The notes below the pieces were generated by a model that saw nothing but the letters and a program-made list of their open reading frames with translations, ran no database searches and was not told the origin of the DNA. From NCBI RefSeq assembly GCF_001507545.1, contig NZ_LQBP01000004.1:336536-400535 (forward strand): a DNA stretch of 64,000 nucleotides, in the 5' to 3' direction. The position numbers and the translations under genes are program-made. The stretch is from Ruegeria profundi (GTDB lineage: Bacteria > Pseudomonadota > Alphaproteobacteria > Rhodobacterales > Rhodobacteraceae). Shown in pieces: positions 54,019 through 61,718 of this stretch; position 1 is the first letter of the stretch, and every line of letters begins with the position of its first letter.

Positions 54019-54833
54019 CGGCAGTATGGGCCACGGCGATGGCGCGCCGTATCCAGGTGGAAATGGTCCTGGTGATACCGGTCTGCATTTGGCCCCAGCA
54101 CAGTGCCAAACGGACCACACGCGCCACGCCAAACCTTGGTAAGCTGACGTTTTGACGGATTCTTGCGCCAGCCGTTCAACACCGTCACAACCTCACCATC
54201 CGCCATTTTAAAACCCGAGATATCAATCGCCCGGCCTTTGCCGTGCTCTGAGATCCTTGCACCTTTTTGGTTATTCCGGGTGCGGCAGGCATAGTGGGCG
54301 GCGACCTGCAATTCAACCACCGGCCCGCGCCGTTTGAAGGTTGGTATAACGGACTTGTCGACCCACTTGTTCAGGGCAATCGCCGTACCACAATCCATTG
54401 TCGATGGACGGCTAAGAGTCACACCTGAAACCGAGGTGATCTGAACCGCCTCTTTGATCCCACACGCCTTGATCTTTCCGGGCACACGACCGACCGGCTT
54501 ACCCTGAATGGCGATATCCCCACAAACCGAGCTTTTGCGCAGCTTGCGCTTGTTGAACAGCGCCTCTTGCTCTAACGCCTTTGGCCGCAGATAGGGCATC
54601 AGCGAGGTATCCGGCCCCAGCAAGGGTAAATTTGCAGGACGAGCAGCGACTGCCAGGGTTTGCGGAGACACCGGGCGCAGAGCCGGGCGAACCTTGACGT
54701 TTGGTACGGAGGACGCGAAAGCAAAGGATGTTCGCGCGACGGGAACCAGCGACTGTTCTGGAGGGGAGGCGTTGGACCCTGTGGCGCTGACGGCCACACA
54801 TCCGATCACCAACATCCTCCAGAGGTGCCTCAT
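54015..54833 (-). CDS. Extensin-like C-terminal domain protein
   Basis: A 272-aa secreted protein with an N-terminal signal peptide (about residues 1-22). The Extensin-like_C domain (about 80-272) includes STMDCGTAIALNKWVDKSV, YACRTRNNQKGARISEHGKG, AIDISGFKMADGEVVTV and the C-terminal YHQDHFHLDTARH motif; the His and Asp placement resembles LAS-type peptidases (D-Ala-D-Ala metallopeptidases). It may therefore act on peptidoglycan (inference). It overlaps tyrA by 4 bases. Confidence 0.86.
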   Translation of the reverse strand: MRHLWRMLVIGCVAVSATGSNASPPEQSLVPVARTSFAFASSVPNVKVRPALRPVSPQTLAVAARPANLPLLGPDTSLMPYLRPKALEQEALFNKRKLRKSSVCGDIAIQGKPVGRVPGKIKACGIKEAVQITSVSGVTLSRPSTMDCGTAIALNKWVDKSVIPTFKRRGPVVELQVAAHYACRTRNNQKGARISEHGKGRAIDISGFKMADGEVVTVLNGWRKNPSKRQLTKVWRGACGPFGTVLGPNADRYHQDHFHLDTARHRRGPYCR

Positions 54834-55750
54834 GTGTTCGCCTTTCCCCTTCCGAAATCCGGCGCATCCGTATCCTGCCCCGCGTCGATGATCCCACGGC
54901 GTATCGCGCGCGTGCGGGTGAAATAGTCGAACAGATGCTCGCCATCACCGGTACGGATAGCACGTTGCAGCGCAAAAAGCTCTTCGGTGAAGCGGCCCAG
55001 AATTTCCAGCGTCGCCTCCTTGTTCGACAGGAACACATCCCGCCACATGGTCGGGTCCGAGGCGGCAATCCGCGTGAAATCCCGGAAACCGGCAGCCGAG
55101 TATTTGATAACCTCGCTGTCCGTCACCCGGCGCAGGTCGTCTGCCACACCCACCATCGTATAGGCGATCAGGTGCGGCGCATGCGAAGTGACAGCCAGAA
55201 CCAGATCATGATGCTCTGCGTCCATTTCATCTACATAAGACCCCATGCCCTCCCACAGTGCACGCAGGCGGGCAATGGCGTCGGGATCCGAATCTGCAAC
55301 CGGCACCAACAAGCACCAGCGGTTGTCGAAAAGCTCGGCAAAACCAGATTCGGGGCCGGAATGCTCGGTCCCGGCCAATGGATGGGCCGGAACGAAATGC
55401 ACGCCATCAGGAACATGGGGTGAGACCGCCTGAATCACATGGCCTTTTACAGACCCCACATCAGTGACGGTCGCCCCCGGCTTCAAGGCTGGCGCGATTT
55501 CCTCGGCCACTGCGCCCATCACCCCGACGGGAATACACAGAACCACCAGATCGGCGCCCTCGACCGCCTCTTGCGCTGTCTCACAGACCCGGTCGCACAG
55601 GCCGATCCGCCGTGCAGTCTCACGGGTCGCCTTGGACCGTGCATAGCCGGTGACCTCATTGGCTAGGCCCGCGCGTTTGATAGCCCAGAACATGGATGAC
55701 GCAATCAGACCCAGTCCGATCAGAGCGACGCGGTCATATACCTGACTCAT
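54830..55750 (-). CDS. tyrA: Prephenate/arogenate dehydrogenase
   Basis: NAD(P)-dependent step to tyrosine. 306 aa without a fused chorismate mutase. Rossmann motif [33 protein letters not shown], the substrate-site [16 protein letters not shown] (about residues 122-137, His) and [13 protein letters not shown]. It follows hisC with a 4-base overlap and precedes the extensin-like gene. It fits the cyclohexadienyl dehydrogenase group. Confidence 0.93.
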   Translation of the reverse strand: MSQVYDRVALIGLGLIASSMFWAIKRAGLANEVTGYARSKATRETARRIGLCDRVCETAQEAVEGADLVVLCIPVGVMGAVAEEIAPALKPGATVTDVGSVKGHVIQAVSPHVPDGVHFVPAHPLAGTEHSGPESGFAELFDNRWCLLVPVADSDPDAIARLRALWEGMGSYVDEMDAEHHDLVLAVTSHAPHLIAYTMVGVADDLRRVTDSEVIKYSAAGFRDFTRIAASDPTMWRDVFLSNKEATLEILGRFTEELFALQRAIRTGDGEHLFDYFTRTRAIRRGIIDAGQDTDAPDFGRGKANT

Positions 55751-56832
55751 GCGGCACCCCTTTTGAACGCGGTAATGGCCGCGACGACACGACGGCAGGC
55801 CTCTTCGTCACCCACGGTGATGCGCAGTGCGTTCGGCAGGTTGTACCCTGCGACGCGCCGCACAATCAGACCTTGGGTCTTGAGAAAGTCGTCACAGGCC
55901 TCGGCCTCGGCCTGATCGGCAAAACGCGCGAGGATAAAGTTGGTGCATGAGGCATCCGAGGCAACGCCAATCTTGGCCAGTTCATCTGACAACCACACGC
56001 GCAGGCGCGCATTCTCGGCCTGACAAAAGGACAGAAAATCCTGATCAGCCAACGCCGCTTCGGCCGCAGCCAACGCCGTCAAAGACAGGTTGAAAGGCTG
56101 GCGCACCCGGTTCAGCACATCGATGATTGCCTTCGCGGCATAGCCCCAGCCAACGCGCATTCCGCCCAGCCCGTAGACCTTTGAAAACGTCCGGGTCATG
56201 ATCACATTCTCGAACCGATCCACCAGCGATGCGCCGCCGTCAAATCCATCGACAAATTCGGCATAGGCCCCGTCAATCACCATCAGGCAGGTCTGCGGCA
56301 AAGCCTCGGCCAGTCTTACCAGTTCAACCTCGGCAATCATGGTCGAGGTCGGATTGCCCGGGTTGGTCACGAACACAATCCGCGTTTGGTCGGTTAGAGC
56401 GGCAAGAATATTGTCCACGTCCACGCGGCGCTCACGCTCTGGCACCATGACAGGCGTCGCCCCGGCCATACGGGCGATGATCGGGTACATCGAGAAACCA
56501 TGCTCAGTATAAATGACCTCATCCCCCGGCCCGGCATAGGCCTGGGCGACAAACTGCAGTACCTCATCGCTGCCAACACCGCAGACGATCCGCGCGGGGT
56601 CCAGCCCGTGACGCTTTCCAATCGCTGCCCGAAGACTGGCGTGGTCCGTACTTGGATAGCGGTGCAGCGTTGCCGCACTGTTTCGCACGGCCTCAATCGC
56701 TTTGGGGCTGGGACCGAAAGGGTTTTCGTTCGAGCTGAGTTTGATCACATGCTCAACCCCGGCCAGATGCGACTGGCCGCCCTGATACAGCGCGATGTCC
56801 ATAATGCCGGGTTGAGGTATGATCTTGTTCAT
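55747..56832 (-). CDS. hisC: Histidinol-phosphate aminotransferase
   Basis: PLP enzyme for histidine synthesis that often also serves as aromatic aminotransferase. 361 aa. Motifs: [61 protein letters not shown] and the PLP lysine in [17 protein letters not shown] (about residue 217). It is followed by tyrA with a 4-base overlap, which suggests that it supplies the transamination partner for tyrosine as well. Confidence 0.93.
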   Translation of the reverse strand: MNKIIPQPGIMDIALYQGGQSHLAGVEHVIKLSSNENPFGPSPKAIEAVRNSAATLHRYPSTDHASLRAAIGKRHGLDPARIVCGVGSDEVLQFVAQAYAGPGDEVIYTEHGFSMYPIIARMAGATPVMVPERERRVDVDNILAALTDQTRIVFVTNPGNPTSTMIAEVELVRLAEALPQTCLMVIDGAYAEFVDGFDGGASLVDRFENVIMTRTFSKVYGLGGMRVGWGYAAKAIIDVLNRVRQPFNLSLTALAAAEAALADQDFLSFCQAENARLRVWLSDELAKIGVASDASCTNFILARFADQAEAEACDDFLKTQGLIVRRVAGYNLPNALRITVGDEEACRRVVAAITAFKRGAA

Positions 56833-56897
56833 AAGAGGCTCCGTTGATTGAAGCCTCTCATACCTGTCTCAACGGGGTGAGAAAAGCGGCAATTCCG

Positions 56898-58316
56898 TCA
56901 CGCCGCCCGGAAACGGGCTGTCGCCGGGTCAGCGCTGTAAAACGGTGCAAATTCTTCGGTTCGGCGCGACAGGTCGTTAACGCTGTCGATGATGAACTGA
57001 ACGGTATCCTCATGCATCAGATATGAAAAGTTCAGCCGCACCCAACCGGGCTTTTTCATCTCTTCCCCCGCAGACAGAGATGCATACAGTTGGTCCGACG
57101 TTGCACGGTCAATCCCCAGCAGACGATGCGCATACGGCCCGGCACAGGCACACCCGCCCCGTGCCTGTATGCCATAAACATCGCTAAGCATTCGGGTAAA
57201 CAGTTGCTGGTGTACGGGCTGACCTGAATTGTCGCGTACAAGAAAGGAAAATATCGGCAGGCGATGCGGGTTGCCCGCGCCCAAAAGGGTCAGGTTCGGG
57301 TTTCCGCGCCAACCTTCCAACGCCATACGGTTGTACTGCGCCTCGCGGCAGGCGATCTCATCGGTGCCGACAACATCCTTGACGATGAAAGCAAGCGCTG
57401 CACGAATGTCTCCGATCACATTGGGCGTACCGGCCTCTTCCCGCGTAGCCAGATCTTCGCTGTAGTCATGCCGCCAGGGCGAGACAAAGCTGACCGTGCC
57501 GCCACCGGGCCAACTGGGGCACGTCCGCTTTACGGCCTTCTGGTTGACGATCAGGACACCTGACGCCCCCGGCCCGCCCGGAAACTTATGCGGTGAAACT
57601 ACGATGGCGTCCTTGCGCGCATCCTCGGGGCCCATGTCCATTGGCAGGTAGGGGCCGCCACCCGCGTAATCCCACACCGAAACTGCCCCATGCGCCTTGA
57701 GCAACCGCGTTATCGGGTCCGGATCGGTGATGATTCCCGTCACGTTTGAAGCCGCCGAAAAAGATCCGATAACCAGATCCGATGCGGCATTCTCGACCAG
57801 AATTTGTTCCAGTACAGCCAGATCAACGCCGCCGTCAGCCGCCTCGGGCACCTCGATCACACGCGCCTTGCTTTCACGCCACGGCAGGATGTTCGAGTGA
57901 TGTTCATACGGCCCGATCAAGACAACCGGCCGGTCAGCTGTATTTACACCCAATAAGCTGACCAGCCGGTTCAGGCCCGCGGTGGCACCGGACCCGGTGA
58001 AAATCACCGCATCCTCTCCCCGTGTCGCACCAACGATGCGGGCTATTTCGGAACGCGCTTCGCGGCGTAAACGCGTCATGTATGATCCGCAATAGGAGGC
58101 CTCGGTGTGGCTGTTCGCATAAAAAGGCAGCACCTGTTCGGCAACAAACCTTTCAACCTGACGCAGCGCACGCCCCGAAGCGACGTAATCCGCATAGACC
58201 AGCGGCACGTCACCGTGCAAACCCGGGATCAGAACGTTTTCTCCGATCAACCCGTCACGCAGGCTAGCAATGCGAGTGGTGGTTTGGATATCTGCGCGAA
58301 ACTTGGACAGGGTCAT
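56898..58316 (-). CDS. Class V aminotransferase (cysteine desulfurase/selenocysteine lyase-like)
   Basis: A 472-aa PLP enzyme, longer than SufS (about 410). VYADYVASGRALRQVERF and SHTEASYCGSYMTRLRREAR near the N-terminus, VIFTGSGATAGLNRLVSLLG, GPYEHHSNILPWRE and the PLP lysine in VSPHKFPGGPGASGVLI (about residue 252). A Cys-rich loop GIQARGGCACAGPYAHRLLG lies where cysteine desulfurases keep the active Cys. The real substrate is unknown. It is divergent from an Lrp-type gene that probably controls it. The ATG follows a GGAG. Confidence 0.85.
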   Translation of the reverse strand: MTLSKFRADIQTTTRIASLRDGLIGENVLIPGLHGDVPLVYADYVASGRALRQVERFVAEQVLPFYANSHTEASYCGSYMTRLRREARSEIARIVGATRGEDAVIFTGSGATAGLNRLVSLLGVNTADRPVVLIGPYEHHSNILPWRESKARVIEVPEAADGGVDLAVLEQILVENAASDLVIGSFSAASNVTGIITDPDPITRLLKAHGAVSVWDYAGGGPYLPMDMGPEDARKDAIVVSPHKFPGGPGASGVLIVNQKAVKRTCPSWPGGGTVSFVSPWRHDYSEDLATREEAGTPNVIGDIRAALAFIVKDVVGTDEIACREAQYNRMALEGWRGNPNLTLLGAGNPHRLPIFSFLVRDNSGQPVHQQLFTRMLSDVYGIQARGGCACAGPYAHRLLGIDRATSDQLYASLSAGEEMKKPGWVRLNFSYLMHEDTVQFIIDSVNDLSRRTEEFAPFYSADPATARFRAA

Positions 58317-58371
58317 GGTTTGGGCTCCGTATTGCACCACCCAATATGATTGAGGTGCAGCACAGAAACTT

Positions 58372-58405
58372 CACAAAATTTTGCTGATTTTCTCCCTATT
58401 TTGTG
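58372..58405. promoter_or_regulatory. Inverted repeat operator between class V aminotransferase and Lrp
   Basis: CACAAAAT (58372-58379) and ATTTTGTG (58398-58405) are exact complements 26 bases apart start to start, in an AT-rich patch of the 103-base divergent spacer. A second pair, TGCACC and GGTGCA, lies at 58333-58359. Confidence 0.5.
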
Positions 58406-58419
58406 TCAGATGACTTCAT

Positions 58420-58881
58420 ATGAGTGAAAAGTTAGATCGAATTGACACACGCATCCTGAAAGAGCTTCAACAGGACGCTACCCTCTCCCAACGCGAGCTG
58501 GCCGACCGAGTCGGCCTGTCACAGAACGCCTGCTGGCGGCGGCTCAAGTCACTGAACGAAAACGGCGTACTGATTGGGTCCACTGCGAGGATCGCGCGTG
58601 AGAAACTTGGATTAAGCCTTGTGGTTTTTGTCATGCTGCGCACGCGCCATCACTCGGCCGAGTGGCTGCAGGCCTTTCGCCGCCACGTTCTGACCATCCC
58701 CGAGGTGGTGGATTTTCACAGGATCGGTGGTGACTACGATTATCAGCTGAAAGTAGTCACACAGGACATGGCGTCATACGACAGGGTCTACCAGCGCCTG
58801 ATTGAAAAGGTCGAACTGGACAGCGTGACCTCTTACTTCGCAATGGAAGCAATCGCCGAAGGGCGACCGCTGCCACTCTGA
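58420..58881 (+). CDS. Lrp/AsnC-family transcriptional regulator
   Basis: A 153-aa Lrp-type regulator. The HTH is LDRIDTRILKELQQDATLSQRELADRVGLSQNACWRRLKS (about residues 5-44); the RAM domain follows (GLSLVVFVMLRTRHHSAEW, VDFHRIGGDYDYQLKVVTQD). It is divergent from the aminotransferase-like gene and presumably regulates it in response to an amino acid. The ribosome site is weak. Confidence 0.9.
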   Translation: MSEKLDRIDTRILKELQQDATLSQRELADRVGLSQNACWRRLKSLNENGVLIGSTARIAREKLGLSLVVFVMLRTRHHSAEWLQAFRRHVLTIPEVVDFHRIGGDYDYQLKVVTQDMASYDRVYQRLIEKVELDSVTSYFAMEAIAEGRPLPL

Positions 58882-58887
58882 TCCGCT

Positions 58888-58950
58888 CTTCATCTGGCCG
58901 AAAATATCCCGGGGGAATCGCGGCCTGACGCGATGGGGGCAGCGCCCCCC
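58888..58950. repeat. GC-rich intergenic palindromic repeat of Roseobacter type
   Basis: The block has CTTCATCTGGCCGAAAATAT, then CCCGGGGG, then ATCGCG-GCCTGA-CGCGAT (58917-58934) and GGGGGC-AGC-GCCCCC (58935-58949). This order (FCATCTGG-like, ATATCCCGGGGG, then two hairpins) is one I remember seeing at many intergenic sites in Rhodobacteraceae. It lies after the Lrp gene. Confidence 0.6.
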
Positions 58951-58955
58951 TTTAA

Positions 58956-58984
58956 CAAAAAAGACCGCGCCTTCTGGCGCGGCC
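58956..58984 (-). terminator. Rho-independent terminator of rpsD
   Basis: On the minus strand GGCCGCGCC pairs with GGCGCGGTC (one mismatch near the base, 4-base loop) and is followed by TTTTTTGTT, about 25 bases after the rpsD stop. Confidence 0.85.
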
Positions 58985-59009
58985 TTTCGGAATTCGATAT
59001 CAGCGAAGA

Positions 59010-59630
59010 TTAGTTCTTCGCGTAGAATTCGACGACCAGGTTCGGCTCCATAACAACCGGGTAAGGCACATCACCCAGGCCCGGTGCGCGGACGAAAGTT
59101 GCCGTCATCTTCGAGTGGTCGGCGTCGATGTAATCAGGAACATCACGCTCGGCCAAAGCGGCAGCTTCCAGAACAACAGCCAGTTGCTTGGATTTGTCAC
59201 GCACTTCGATAACGTCGCCTTCCTTCACACGGTAGGACGGGATGTTGACCCGCTTACCGTTTACTTTGACGTGACCGTGGTTCACGAACTGACGTGCAGC
59301 GAAGACAGTCGCTACGAACTTGGCGCGGTAAACAACAGCGTCCAGGCGGCGCTCCAGCAGACCGATCAGGTTTTCACCGGTGTCGCCTTTGACACGCTCA
59401 GCTTCGGCGTAGATGCGGCGGAATTGCTTCTCGGTCAGGTCGCCGTAGTAACCTTTCAGCTTCTGCTTGGCGCGCAGCTGCAGACCAAAGTCAGACAGCT
59501 TGCCTTTGCGGCGCTGGCCGTGCTGGCCGGGGCCGTATTCACGACGGTTGATCGGGGATTTCGGACGACCCCAGATGTTTTCACCCATCCGGCGGTCAAT
59601 TTTGTACTTGGCAGACGTGCGTTTGGTCAC
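59010..59630 (-). CDS. rpsD: 30S ribosomal protein S4
   Basis: Primary 16S rRNA-binding protein and, in many bacteria, translational autoregulator. 206 aa. [20 protein letters not shown] start (no zinc Cys), [20 protein letters not shown], and the S4 RNA-binding domain [20 protein letters not shown] followed by [20 protein letters not shown] (about residues 95-140). It is monocistronic with a leader of about 190 bases that holds a large palindrome. Confidence 0.98.
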   Translation of the reverse strand: MTKRTSAKYKIDRRMGENIWGRPKSPINRREYGPGQHGQRRKGKLSDFGLQLRAKQKLKGYYGDLTEKQFRRIYAEAERVKGDTGENLIGLLERRLDAVVYRAKFVATVFAARQFVNHGHVKVNGKRVNIPSYRVKEGDVIEVRDKSKQLAVVLEAAALAERDVPDYIDADHSKMTATFVRAPGLGDVPYPVVMEPNLVVEFYAKN

Positions 59631-59653
59631 GGCTGATCTCCTTCTTTAGTGGC

Positions 59654-59699
59654 ATTGCAGCTTGATCCGAAAACCGGTTCCCACTTTTCGGGCTGCAAT
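59654..59699. repeat. Palindromic element in the rpsD leader
   Basis: Outer arms ATTGCAGC (59654-59661) and GCTGCAAT (59692-59699) enclose a second stem, CCGAAAAC (59667-59674) with TTTTCGG (59685-59691). The core CCGAAAACCGGTTCCCACTT matches a short palindrome that I remember as very abundant in Rhizobiales genomes. It lies 24 bases before the rpsD start, within its transcript. Confidence 0.6.
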
Positions 59700-59827
59700 A
59701 GCGTCTCCGCTCAACCCGATGCGAGATAGTTTCGGCCGCGCCGCAACAATGAAGGGCGTTGTCCTCTTGAGGTTTCCCCCATGACAGGCATCCCCTTGCG
59801 GGGGCCACCAACACCAATGAAGCCGCG

Positions 59828-59855
59828 CTTATATATGCGAAACCGACGGAGTCAA
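59828..59855 (-). promoter_or_regulatory. Sigma70 promoter of rpsD
   Basis: On the minus strand TTGACT (59855-59850) and TATAAG (59833-59828) are 16 bases apart, giving a leader of about 190 bases. Confidence 0.65.
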
Positions 59856-59910
59856 CAGGGCAAACCATGCGACGCAGGAATTTCCTTGGAAACTGATCTT
59901 TATCGGGGCT

Positions 59911-60417
59911 TCAATCGACCCTACGACCAACTAAAACCGCTTTCCTTGGATCCAGATCGCCCACATCCGGCGTTGGCCTGAACGGAAACACAACGATGGT
60001 CCTGTCCTGTTCAGCTGCTTCGTCGCTTTGGTTTTCGATCTCGATGAATTCACTGATCCAGAATTCCTGATCACGCCCCGGACATGCACCTTCGAAGACG
60101 AGTATTGGAGCCGATTCACCCGAAACAAGAAAGACGTGCCCCGTGAAGGTCTGGGCACCATTTGTCAATACGATCAGTCCACGCGCTGCGTCCGGCAGGT
60201 TCTGTATCTGAACGTTCCGAACCGTTGGTGCCGCTTGGGTGCCGGCCACTCTGCCCAACCCCAAAGGCTGCGCGGCGGGCTCCGCCAAATACCGCGCCTG
60301 ACCGCGCCATGACCACGCTGCTCCGACACTCAGAAAGGACAAGGGCGCAGCCTCAAGCCCATCGATTTCCGTCTGAGTCCAGAAAATGGCTACTCGACCG
60401 CTTGCTCTGGTTCTCAT
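59911..60417 (-). CDS. Unrecognised 168-aa protein
   Basis: Not recognised. It begins MRTRASGRVAIFWTQTEIDG, continues EAAPLSFLSVGAAWSWRGQA and later has VFEGACPGRDQEFWISEF and VVFPFRPTPDVGDLDPRKAV. The composition is balanced and looks like a real soluble protein with no signal peptide. The ATG at 60417 has GGCGG upstream; an ATG at 60462 would add 15 residues but has an overlapping ribosome site. It could be an N-terminal domain of the kind that precedes Hint domains in this group, or an orphan. Its neighbours are an rpsD leader and a degenerate region. Confidence 0.6.
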   Translation of the reverse strand: MRTRASGRVAIFWTQTEIDGLEAAPLSFLSVGAAWSWRGQARYLAEPAAQPLGLGRVAGTQAAPTVRNVQIQNLPDAARGLIVLTNGAQTFTGHVFLVSGESAPILVFEGACPGRDQEFWISEFIEIENQSDEAAEQDRTIVVFPFRPTPDVGDLDPRKAVLVGRRVD

Positions 60418-60462
60418 TTGACCGCCTGTACCGTTCAACTTATCACTGCTCACGTTTTTCAT

Positions 60463-60812
60463 CCTTATCAGCGCAAAATGAGGCGGAAAAGAGACATCAA
60501 TACTGCGATCGTTAAACTGTTGCGTAAGAGATTCAATTCACGTTCCCTTGTGGATCGGTAACGCACAGGGCGTGATATCAGTACTTTCTCTTGCTTGGCA
60601 CGGGTTTCGCGGGCTCGTCGGCAGATACACCGAGCGTTCAGCTTTGTTCACCATCGCATTGGCACTTGCCGCGCCTCACCTGAAACCCGCAGGCGCGCTA
60701 TACGACCGAGGTTCCTAGGTCGTGTCTACAGACAGGTTCAAAGCAGATATTTTCGGGCTACTGAAAACTGCCACCCGAAGGCGGCAATCTGGATGGTGCT
60801 TATGTTGGGAGG
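60463..60812. other. Degenerate-looking interval, no gene
   Basis: 350 bases with stops in all likely frames and no recognised repeats. It lies next to the frameshifted remnant and may be decayed mobile DNA. Confidence 0.4.
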
Positions 60813-61488
60813 TCACGTTTCCAAGGATTTCGGTACGTCCGCCCTTCGGTAGAGAATCGCGCCGGGGGTTTTCGGGTCGAAAGCCGGTTTAATTTCGTGA
60901 GCAGCCAGCATCCGTTTCAACTGAGGCTGATTGCATTTCGCCTCGATCAGAAGGCTTTTGAAAGTCACATATCTCCTGCGGAAGCAGGCCATTGCGGCGG
61001 GTGTGACCCACGCGTCTTCTTCACCTTGAACGCTGACAGTTTTCAAAACCGTCTCGCCAAACTGGGCTGAGATCGGCCGCTTACCGGCAGCCACTCCGAT
61101 ACCCAGCATCATGAACGCAAGACCAGCACTCATGCCTGTCAGGCCGCGCGGCGTAAGGGATTTCACCTCCCGCGGATCGACCAGGAGGCCGCTGAGGCCG
61201 GGCTTTTTTTCGAGCCGCATGACGCGCCGCAGCCGGCCGCCAAACACAGCGGAAAGGACCAGCTTCATCTTCTGAGATGACGCCTTTGGCCCGGAGCACA
61301 TTCTTGAGCGTGACATCATTCATCGGATTTGAGTCGATGGCACCGTATTGCAGCCCGACGCGGCACCGAACATGGCCTGATCGCAGGCCTTCGAGGTCCC
61401 GCGGGGACGTGGGTCCGATGATGCTGTGGTCCGGACCGTCGCTGACACCAATCAAGCACGCCAATGAGATGGGCAGATCGGAACTATA
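60813..61488 (-). pseudogene. Frameshifted remnant, possibly transposition-associated (TniQ-like)
   Basis: Two overlapping minus-strand frames read as one broken gene. The upstream frame runs from about 61488 (after a stop) and includes DLPISLACLIGVSDGPDHSI and NVLRAKGVISEDEAG; near 61250-61270 the sense passes to another frame with LVLSAVFGGRLRRVMRLEKK, GLTGMSAGLAFMMLGIGVA and the end MACFRRRYVTFKSLLIEAKC, LKRMLAAHEIKPAFDPK, ILYRRADVPK. The C-terminal segment reminds me of the end of TniQ-like proteins from transposons, but this is weak. The N-terminus is missing. No transposase is near. Confidence 0.5.
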
Positions 61489-61718
61489 TCATGTTGGCAG
61501 CCAAGGCGCTGAGCACGAACCGAAGCATGGACCCGAAGGACCCCAATCGAAGGCCGCGACAGAAAGCAGGGCGGGCACGAATTGACACAGCGACACCGCC
61601 ATCACGGATCAATCATGCTGCGCAAAACAGCTCGACCGAGACCGCCCCGCTAATGAAGTCCGGGGCCTAGACAATTCTCATTTTTTTCTCACTGGTCTAT
61701 CTGTAGGTAACTGAGTGC

